Below are positions 56,524 to 64,000 of a stretch of DNA of 64,000 nucleotides, piece by piece. Source of the DNA: Dermacentor variabilis. Its lineage: Eukaryota > Arthropoda > Arachnida > Ixodida > Ixodidae. The position numbers and the translations under genes are program-made. Each line of letters opens with the position of its first letter. The stretch's first letter is position 1. The stretch spans positions 215,805,648-215,869,647 of the forward strand of contig NC_134568.1 of the NCBI RefSeq assembly GCF_050947875.1, written 5' to 3'. Below the pieces are notes generated by a model. It was not told where the DNA came from, searched no databases, and worked only from the letters and a program-made list of their open reading frames with translations.

Positions 56524-56742
56524 ATGCTAGAGTTTTAAGCGCCAAAACCACGGTCTGATTATGGGGCACGGCGTAGCGGGGGACTCCCGTTTAGTTTCGA
56601 CCACCTGGAGGTCTTTAGCGCATACTTATATTTAAGCACATGAGTGTCTTTGCATATCGCCCCCATCGAAATGCAGCCGCCGCTGCCGGAAACGAGTCGA
56701 GCAGCGCAACGCCATAGACCCTAAGTTACCGCGACGGATTAT
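56524..56742 (-). mobile_element. tRNA-derived SINE copy
   Basis: In reverse complement: GTTGCGCTGCTCGACTCG, GGCTGCATTTCGATGGGGGC, CAGGTGGTCGAAACTAAACG, GGAGTCCCCCGCTACGCCG and ATAATCAGACCGTGGTTTTG. This is nearly the full SINE, with scattered substitutions and no clear target duplication. Confidence 0.83.
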
Positions 56743-56770
56743 CAGGATATCTGCCACGTATTGACTGCGG

Positions 56771-56931
56771 GGGGTATTCTGTAGGAGTCCACCTAGTAGA
56801 TTGCCCATTTCAACCGCCGCTGATTGGCTGGAGCCGCTCGTCTCCTCCTCGCTCGCACAGCTCCATCCAATCAGTACATGAGCAGCGGCCAAAATGGACG
56901 GTCCACTGGGTGGCCTCTTACAGAATACCCC
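56771..56931. mobile_element. Short MITE (~161 bp)
   Basis: GGGGTATTCTGTAGGAG at the left and the complement of CTCTTACAGAATACCCC at the right are inverted termini; inside, CCACC and GGTGG plus paired CCAATCAG motifs extend the symmetry. No clear target duplication. Non-coding. Confidence 0.65.
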
Positions 56932-57396
56932 TCCGTGTCTTTGTCTTGCGGGTGCTGGCTCGTTGCCAGTGGATAATATTGAGCGATTGGGCTGCGAGAA
57001 GTTCGCAAATCTATATTTAGAGAAGTATAGGACGTGAGCACGAATCCGGCTGCGTGAGGAAGGGGAGAGAGAAACGGGAATTTAAGCTGGCCTAGAAATA
57101 ACGGAGTAACGTGTCTCAGTATGCGCACTTTAATCTGCTATATTAGCGTCGCCAATAACCGTTGTTGCACATTAGTCTTTCTTTTATAGTAATGTTTCTA
57201 ATCTGTATTTTCTTACTGTGACAGACCCAGATGTCTCAGACGCGGTATGTGTAGAAAGGTCACAGAAGAAAAATACTAGTTTTAATAAAAACTGCAGACA
57301 CTTATCCCGTAGTCACAAGTCTGTAGTGCTTTCGGAAGTCAAGCATGAAAGATGAAACGACGCACACAGCTGTGAAGACTTGCAAGTCAAATGCGC
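56932..57396. other. Anonymous DNA
   Basis: No gene or repeat recognised. Confidence 0.45.
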
Positions 57397-57533
57397 TCAC
57401 TCACTCAGTCGCTCGCTCGCTCGCTCGCTCGCTCACTCACTCACTCACTCACTCACTCACTCACTCACTCACTCACTCACTCACTCACTCACTCACTCAC
57501 TCACTCACTCACTCACTCACTCACTCACTCACA
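57397..57533. repeat. (CTCA)n / (CTCG)n tetranucleotide microsatellite
   Basis: About six CTCG units flanked by roughly 27 CTCA units. The Thr-His-Ser-Leu frames are artefacts of the repeat. Confidence 0.95.
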
Positions 57534-58220
57534 CTTTTTTAGCTGCCAAGTGTCACTAAGGGTAGCCCTATAGAGGTGCTCGTTTTAACGAGCAGCGCAG
57601 GTATGCAAACTTTTGCGAATTTCACCTTAGTTGCGGTAGTGCCACTTGGTAAACAGAAAGAACAATAAGAGTATCCCGCTGTCATGGACGCCAAGGTGGT
57701 AAAAGGCAACTAAGTGCAGCACATGTTCTTCCTGTATTGCTCGTGTAGCTCTTCTTTTTCTTCCTCTCTCCCGTTTTTCTTGCGCAGCGTTCAGCCAGGA
57801 CGAGAAGGACACGAGTGGCATTTGACGACTGTATAGTCACAAAGTTAAGACGAAACAAGACACACTCGCTGACGAGCCAAGAGGGCGAAAACAAAGGCAC
57901 GACACACGCCGGAGACGGAATGTATGGTCCGCCACGACGACGAAAAGCACGAGTGCGAGGCCGCCTAGCGGAGCACCGTTGAAATGGACGGTCGGCCGGG
58001 TCGTGTTTCGCTTGCTCTCGATAGGATCGTCGAGGAGCCCGAGGGAGCGTTTGCGTCCACGTCCGGAGGCACGAGGCATCGCGTCCGATTCCAGGAGCTC
58101 CAGCATCTTCTTCAAGGTCAGATAACTTTGTGCACCACTGGCGAGCGGCATCGTCGCATTTTTGCAGACCGCTCCCCGGTGGCAATAAGGGGACGTACGC
58201 GGGAGGCTTCCATCCTGACA

Positions 58221-58223
<3 letters not shown>
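57534..58223. other. Anonymous DNA, partly GC-rich
   Basis: Overlapping frames of up to about 225 codons (58359-57682, minus) cross the adjacent TA repeat and show no domain. No gene supported. Confidence 0.4.

Positions 58224-58292
<69 letters not shown>
58224..58292. repeat. (TA)n microsatellite
   Basis: About 34 perfect TA units. Confidence 0.95.
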
Positions 58293-58296
<4 letters not shown>

Positions 58297-59769
58297 ACCG
58301 CGCCACAGCACGCGCTCGGCCTTTCGGGCGGGGGACACGTCTTTCTGGCAAGAAGTCATGCAAGACGCTTTCCATCGCTGCGTCTTTCATAGCCCAGATG
58401 TTGCTTTGACATTAAAACGCATCAGTGAACGTTCTGTGGCATGGCTCGAGCCAACAGTGCCCAGATGCTGCCAAAGGCACGAATCTTCACGTGCCCTGAA
58501 TGAAGCTGGGCACGCGGACGGCGCTCGAACGCGGTAGCACGAGCGCTGCCATGTTCGACGCCGATCGCTGGCTGAGCAAACTATACGCGTCTCTTTTGTG
58601 CAAAGTATTTGTCGATGTCCAAGTCTCTGGCGTCGGCAGTTGCGCTAGCGACCTGAGACAGTCGCAGCGCCCTCTGGCCAGTGAAGGGTGACAGCGAGGC
58701 GTGCGTTTGACACGTCTGGCGGAGGCCAACGTATGCGTCAAAATTAGCTGTGTGCTATGCTGACGTGTGAATGTCTCCTTGCTGCGCTCGTGCTGGGATC
58801 ACTGTTGTGTCGATAATGTCGATAGTATCGCCCGGCTGTAAAATCTCGTGCAGTTTGTTGTTCGTGTTCTTTATCGATTTTCATACTGTACCCTTTTCGG
58901 CGATTATACTATAGTACACAGACAACTAAAGCAGCAGTGAAAACACTGTGCAGCGGATGAGGTGAGCGCCATTTGAGGTATTACATAAGCTCAGTTGCTC
59001 AAGTTATTTCCTCGTGGTGTCAGGTTACGAAAAAGAACTGGCTTCTCATGTCCGTGGTCGTGTCTGACCGTTCTGATGAATAGCGCTGAAAGATCGCGGA
59101 ATGCATGCGAAGCCGCCCTTTTTGTGGCATGGAGTGAATGATGTGGCCGGTGCACTAAGATGCAAGGTCCCGAAGCACTTGAGTGCTCGCTACCGCTTCA
59201 ATATACGGTCCCAAACATTCGAGTTCGTGCTAACACTGCCTTGGAAGTAACCAAGTGTCACTAGCGGTATTTCGAATCATTGCAGCTAAGAAACCAATAA
59301 GCGGTAGTACAATAACTGCAGTGGCTTCGTACTGCAGCTTGACACAAGTGTATTGTTGAATTACATCTTAACGAAACGCTGGAGGATGTTTATATTTGAA
59401 TGCATGTACCAGGATGATATATCACTGGAGCCTGTTTGTTAGGCGTATGTCTGCTGAAAAACCTAAATGAGCCAAGAGCGAAAACGGTGAATGTCATGCT
59501 TGTTCTAGAGGGGATACGAGAGGCGTGCAAGGCTATTGCAAGTTACAATAATATTATAACGCCGGACATGGACGAAGCCTCGGCAGCATGTCACACTCCT
59601 GTAACGCGTGAAAGCGAGAGCCTGCTGCTCACGGGGTAATGCATTAAGTTATACGATAGGAGGGGCCAGCCTTCTTGCGAGACATAACGAGCCGCAGTGC
59701 GAAGTACACGTATAGGGCTGTAGGTCGACCTCCTCAACGACACATGCGGGCACCTAATGCACTACCTAA
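58293..59769. other. Anonymous DNA, no gene seen
   Basis: ORFs under 90 codons without motifs. No repeat landmark found. Confidence 0.45.
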
Positions 59770-59925
59770 AGGTTCTTTCGTTCTTTGTTTCGTTGCCTCT
59801 TTCTTTCTGTCTTTCTTTCTATCTTTCGTTCTTTCTTTCTTCGCTCTGTTTCTCTTTGTTCTTTCGTTCGTTCTTTCTTTCATTCTTTCTTTCGTTCTTT
59901 CCTTCGTTCTTTCTTTCGTATCTTC
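59770..59925. repeat. TTTC-rich imperfect microsatellite
   Basis: Pyrimidine tract built of TTTC/TTCG units; the Phe/Ser/Leu-rich frames across it are artefacts. Confidence 0.9.
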
Positions 59926-60079
59926 ATTTATATTCAGCCGTTCCATCTTTGCTTGCTTACGCGGGTATGGGCCATTCCTGATGATGATAATTTTTGCATC
60001 ACTGGACTAAACGCCGCTTTTTTCGGGTTTGAGCCATTGCAACGAGCCATTGAAGGTTTTCGCCTTAAAAACAAACGTT

Positions 60080-60117
60080 GGAGGTTAAAGAAAAACTGCA
60101 GTTTTTCTTTAACCTCC
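60080..60117. repeat. Perfect 38-bp palindrome
   Basis: GGAGGTTAAAGAAAAACTG is followed without a spacer by its exact reverse complement. A hairpin or cruciform is possible; no flanking target duplication was found. Confidence 0.9.
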
Positions 60118-60899
60118 TTGGGGCCACCACCACTTCCATGCTGTTCCGTGTGCGACGGCGCATGCGCGGCCACGCTGGACCCGCGTAGCGGAGAGCATGC
60201 GCCGCCCGCGCATCGACTGTTGGAAATCATGTGATCTGCTTCGGTGGCCAGGGCGATCATGCGTGGACGCATGCGAGGACTTGTCGAGAAGGCTGGCCCC
60301 TTGATGCGCGCTAAAGGAACTTAATGAACGCTGTGTTCCCGCGCTCCAAGTGTTGGAGGAATGGTGGTAAATGGTGAAGGTGCCGGTAACACTTTCGTTT
60401 TGGGACACGCACGTGCGCTCGCCACTGCCGGCGCTCCTCATAACGCCAGCGTTATGACGGTCTTTGAGCGAACTCTGTTTGTGGGTGCAGTTGGGCGAGT
60501 GTTTAGCTAATAAGCGAATGTTTACGGCAATTTATACTGCACATAAATCTACGAACCTACATCATGTAACAACATAATATTTTGATATCGCTGTCCATGC
60601 TTCGCCCTTCGGGCGTAAATGCGACTTTTCTTATTTCATTTCATTTATTTCCTGCTTCAAAGAGCAGTGGACCTAGGGAAAAATATCCGTAGCTTGACAA
60701 GCTCCCGAGACCCACAAGGTTCGTTGACAAGGACACTATCGAGCGTGCGGCACAAAGACGGCATGCAGAAACATGAAGCATCTCTCGAAGCAGTCAAATG
60801 CTGCACGAATAAATGCCTAAGAATTGCGCTGTCGCCCTGGACGCTGGTTAGAACACGCACTTTAATGTTTACCACATTTCTATACAATGTCAAGAATTT
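60118..60899. other. Anonymous DNA
   Basis: No gene recognised. The segment 60.12-60.30 kb is GC-rich. Confidence 0.45.
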
Positions 60900-61075
60900 G
60901 AGAAAAAGAGAGAGAGAGATGCAAATGAGAGAAAGGCAGGGAGGTTAACCAGCGTTAAAGCCTCCGGTTTGCTACCCTGCACTACGGGACGGGAAAGGGG
61001 AAGTAAAGACAGAAAGAAGAGCGGGGACAAAAAGAAAGGCGTGGGGAAAAAAAAGCGGGGGACGGCATGGGATCA

Positions 61076-61720
61076 TTATAGTCTGTATAATAGGCCACCG
61101 CCATGTAAAAATGTCAACAGAGCCTTGACCGACTTTCGGTGCGATGACAGTTCATGTCATCATCCCCGTGTACTTAGATTTAGAAACACCCGTGTACTTA
61201 GATTTAGGTGCACGTTCAAGATCCCCAGGTGGTCGAAATTTCCGGAGTCGTCCACTACGGCGTTCCTCATAATCAGAAAGTGGTTTTGGCATGTAAAACC
61301 CCATAATTTTTCATCGACATGTTCATTGCGCATTATGCCACAATGGCTTGGAATCCACTGTAACGTGGCGTCCTGTCCTTGCTCGAACCAGCTCGAACTA
61401 CTTCCTCGAACTACTTCCTCGAACTGTCCTTCTAGAACTAGTTGTTCGTGGGGTCTGCGGCGTAAGGTAGGAACCAAACAATGAAGAGCAGCATTGGAGT
61501 TACTGAACACGCTCCATTTCTTGGGCAGTCCATCAGAAATTACGCTAAGTGCACAACGAATAGCAGCGAGTACCGCGGCAGTCGATGTTGTCTGGTGAGG
61601 CAGTCGAAACTTTATGGGGGAGGTTTTTCCAGGAAAGATCGCCGATCCTGCAGACCCATTCACCGTGGTTGAAACATCAGTATATAGATGATGATGCACG
61701 TTGTATGTCTCGTACAGCAA
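61076..61720 (-). pseudogene. Family 1 LINE RNase H domain and C-terminus, broken
   Basis: RNase H landmarks: LYTDVSTTVNGSAG (the TDGS motif reads TDVS), TAAVLAAIRCAL with an Ala at the expected catalytic Glu, VFSNSNAALH (usually D-S-K/N-A-A) and LQWIPSHCGIMRNEHVD. So at least two catalytic acidic residues are altered. A SINE at about 61156-61308 separates it from the last 40 codons, which end at TAA 61078-61076. Confidence 0.8.
61156..61308 (+). mobile_element. tRNA-derived SINE, 3' half
   Basis: CGTGTACTTAGATTTAGG, GTGCACGTTCAAGATCCCC, GGTGGTCGAAATTTCCGGAG, ATAATCAGAAAGTGGTTTTG and CCCCATAAT match the SINE body; the tRNA-like head is absent. The motif GTACTTAGATTTAG is duplicated at the left end (61169 and 61194). 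No exact target duplication. Confidence 0.82.
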
Positions 61721-61790
61721 GAGCAGTGAAAGCTGCTTGAGTGCTGGACGTTACTCCTTCTCCTATGTTATCGAAATTTGTACAATTCGC

Positions 61791-62621
61791 ACGCGCACTG
61801 ACAAAAAAAAATCTAAGTCTATCTTGCGATTCATGTTGTATTTTTTAATATTGTAATTACTTTGCATTCGCCGCTGTTTCAACACTGCATCACTAAGATT
61901 GTGGAATGTTCAGTCCGCATTCTTTATCCGTGCACCAATGCTGATGCAATCTCTTTAAAAGCATTAAGTTGGATGCCATGGCCAGCTCCGACTTTCTGTT
62001 GCCTCGACGTCTAAGTAGACTTGGCACAGGAAGAATGTAAGTGCGCTGAGGCGACGGAACAGTGCACCTTCGTGGCGCGCCAGATTGCGCGACAGCTACG
62101 CTCGCGTCTTCCAGCAGCATTGCGTCTGCGTCGTCCTAACAGATTACTCATTTCTTCTTCTTGTCTTACGACGGAGCGTCAATTTTGCCCTCGCGGCTAG
62201 AAAAGATCGAAAAAGGAGACTGCGCCTGCAAATGCGTAAAGGAGCGAAGAGGGGAGCGGAGATATGTGGAGCCAGACAGAGTGTGAAAGAGAGAGAAGAA
62301 AAAACAGACCGCTGTTGAGGGACACTAAAGCATAACATCGGCGCTACCCGTTAATGGTTGTAGCTGTTCGGCCGCTTTGTTTTTGTAACGACTATTTTTT
62401 TTAATGGCTCATTGCTATCACTTATCGCTATACCTACCCTGTTGCTATGGCGATTTTGGGTAACAGCTTCTGATGTTGACGAGTGCATCGAAATCCTGCT
62501 TTTCTGGGCGTTTATCGTTTTTAATGCGAAACAGTTTTTGCCTCATTCTTGGCACTTTGCGGCAGGTAGGTTGTTTACTGTCTCGACTCGCTTTAATAAA
62601 AAGAAAATAATGTGTCACAGG
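61791..62621. other. Anonymous DNA
   Basis: A minus-strand frame of 75 codons (62120-61893) and a plus frame (62412-62708) lack known domains. TGAGGGACACTAAAGC near 62317 resembles one end of the TTAA element at 10450, but no partner end was found. Confidence 0.4.
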
Positions 62622-62690
62622 TGGTGCAATCGAACCTCTTTCGAAGGGCACAGCAGCCCGGTGCTCTTACCACTTAACTACTATTTTTTT
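62622..62690 (-). other. tRNA-like sequence (A and B boxes)
   Basis: In reverse complement, TAGTTAAGTGGT matches the A box and GGTTCGATTGC the B box at tRNA-like spacing. An A-rich stretch adjoins on the 5' side and TTATTTT follows the 3' side. The stems are imperfect, so it is more likely a SINE head or tRNA pseudogene than a functional tRNA. Confidence 0.45.
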
Positions 62691-63465
62691 TTCTTCATTG
62701 CCGTATAAGCGAGTTCACTCGTTATAGCACGCACACTTCTCGCGTTCCAAAGTCGGCCACCTCTTTGAAGCACTCGGCGCGTGCGCCACGTGCCACTTGC
62801 TCGTCTTCTTTCCCTGTGAGAGCTGGCGCTTCGAGTAGCCGTGTTAGGCTGCACTATCTCCGGGACCGGCCCACCTTCCCCATCACTTTCCTCGTAGCAG
62901 TTTACGCCGCGCAGAAATTGCGACGTTGTACAAACTTCAATATCGCCCTAGTTATGCATGTTTTAGCACTTCTTCGCCGGAATACAAATGCCACCGTCCT
63001 TTTAACGTGCACCACATGACTTAGCCAAAGGTACGTACGATCGTATAACAAGTAGTTGCCGATCACGTCACAATCCGTGTTTCTCTCGCTTTTGCTCGTC
63101 CACTACCCAACAGTCGTCACGTCGTGAGCTCGCGTCGAACGGCCGGCGTAGAAATACCTTCGCTGCCTTACGATCGTCTTCGACTTGGTCGTCGTCGTGC
63201 TGCTGTCGTCACACGCACGTGCGATGGCGACCCACACACATAACTACTAAATTTACACAGACACATTGGTTCATCTGGTAATGGGTTGCTGGATAGTCAA
63301 CGCTGGATAGTCAGGTACCTGCAGAAATGTTTCGCATTATATCGATTCCCACAGTGCGTGGGATCAGCACTTTTTTTTTTTCTAAGCTGGCGTCAAACAT
63401 TGCACTTACGTCGTATTGTCGGTGTGCCTTACCAAAGTTCACTGCTATATAGTCGCATTTAGAGA
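62691..63465. other. Anonymous DNA
   Basis: No gene or known repeat recognised. Confidence 0.45.
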
Positions 63466-64000
63466 TGGGGCCCTATAACGTAAAACTGTTCCAATATGTT
63501 TTTATTCCGATCTCCTGACGTCAAATTTGCGTAACCACCGACGCAAGCACCGGGCGGTCACCCGCAGGGTTGTCTGAATAGACCAATCAAACGCTCTCTT
63601 CGTTCATAGGAAGTCACTCTTGATTGCTTGAAAAACGAATAACATTGCCTACACTGAGCGGCTTGTCTTATCTAATTGGCTCACAAGAGGCGAGGAGCAC
63701 GCTCAAGTGGAGAGGGATTCCATAGGGCCGAGCCACTGCAGTGAAAATCGATAACCGGATGAAGAGGGTGGTGCCGGCGTCTGCGATTGGTCGGCTTTCC
63801 CTTACTTAGCTTGTGGTGGCTGGTCGAAAATCACGGCGGCATGAAACGGAAGCTTAAGAATGACGCTAAAACTGACCCTCAGCAAAGAAGAGTTGGCAAA
63901 ATGAGGTGGTAAACGTGCCGAAAGGGCTCGAAAACGTTACACGGTACGCAAGAAGTTTTATTATACGCGAATACACCCATGCTCTCCGGCAGGTGCGAGT
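63466..64000 (+). mobile_element. Terminal-inverted-repeat element, copy 2, cut by window end
   Basis: Starts GGGGCCCTATAACGTAAAAC and follows copy 1 (51666-52647) with roughly 85-90% identity by eye, including GGTTGTCTGAATAGACCAAT and TCAGCAAAGAAGAGTTGGCA. Small indels and stops break the frame seen in copy 1. Confidence 0.8.

Larger units (their letters stand above)
60900..61790 (-). mobile_element. Family 1 LINE 3' end, with SINE insertion
   Basis: Tail (60900-61075): (AG)n end, GGAGGTTAACCAGCG and GGTTTGCTACCC. The coding end at 61140-61076 reads KSVKALLTFLHGGGLLYRL, almost the same as the copy at 1-165. RNase H from 61720 to about 61315 follows on the other side of a SINE. About 130 residues expected between RNase H and the C-terminus are missing. 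Confidence 0.82.

Noticed and set aside
57345..57573. Thr-His-Ser-Leu repeat protein
   Set aside because: Artefact of the CTCA tetranucleotide repeat.
59757..60010. Phe/Ser/Leu-rich membrane-like proteins
   Set aside because: Translations of a TTTC-rich tract in several frames; low complexity only.
62310..62340. Second TTAA-type element
   Set aside because: Only one terminus-like motif is present and no TTAA or partner end was found.

Overview
The window looks like repeat-dense, TE-saturated chromosomal DNA from an arachnid, most likely a hard (metastriate) tick. This is inferred from the type of elements: tRNA-derived SINEs of the Ruka type known from Rhipicephalus, two-ORF LINEs with an RNase H domain and a CT-rich tail, an RTE LINE ending in TGA repeats, Penelope-like GIY-YIG elements, and a THAP/P-type transposase with a spliced intron. 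I recognised no host single-copy gene, rRNA, canonical tRNA gene, CRISPR array or bacterial operon. The coding potential I can support is transposon-derived, and nearly all of it is broken. The exception is one intact P-type transposase.

Layout. 1-341: 3' end of a LINE of family 1 (+). 342-12.54 kb: a family 2 LINE (-), split by a full-length family 1 LINE (4198-10227, +, TSD TGCAGTATTG) and by a TTAA-flanked element (10450-11521); removing either one restores the family 2 ORF1 frame. The inner LINE itself carries a SINE (9262-9505, TSD TACCTGAAGG) and a TA-flanked foldback element (9561-10071). 12.5-24.9 kb: mostly anonymous DNA with SINEs, an inverted Penelope pair (18.65-19.59 kb) and 5'-truncated family 1 LINEs. 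24.87-28.17 kb: RTE LINE with a tRNA-like leader. 29.65-31.99 kb: two opposed family 1 LINE fragments.

32,004-46,398: a Ty3/gypsy-type provirus on the minus strand with ~3% diverged LTRs and the unusual domain order gag-protease-integrase-RT-RNase H (Gmr1-like). Its integrase is interrupted by a transposon with a 3-bp duplication (35959-42905). That element in turn holds a CACTG-ended element (36149-38275) and an apparently complete 4.1-kb P element (38567-42713). The left LTR also received a LINE.

46.4-64 kb: a family 1 LINE fragment (46.69-48.06 kb), a GC-rich block (48.6-49.75 kb), two copies of a terminal-inverted-repeat element (51.67 and 63.47 kb), a ~410-bp-arm inverted duplication (54.04-55.21 kb), several microsatellites, a perfect 38-bp palindrome (60,080) and another LINE 3' end containing a SINE (60.9-61.8 kb).

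The genes do not form a pathway. The window is a record of successive insertions whose order can be read from the nesting.
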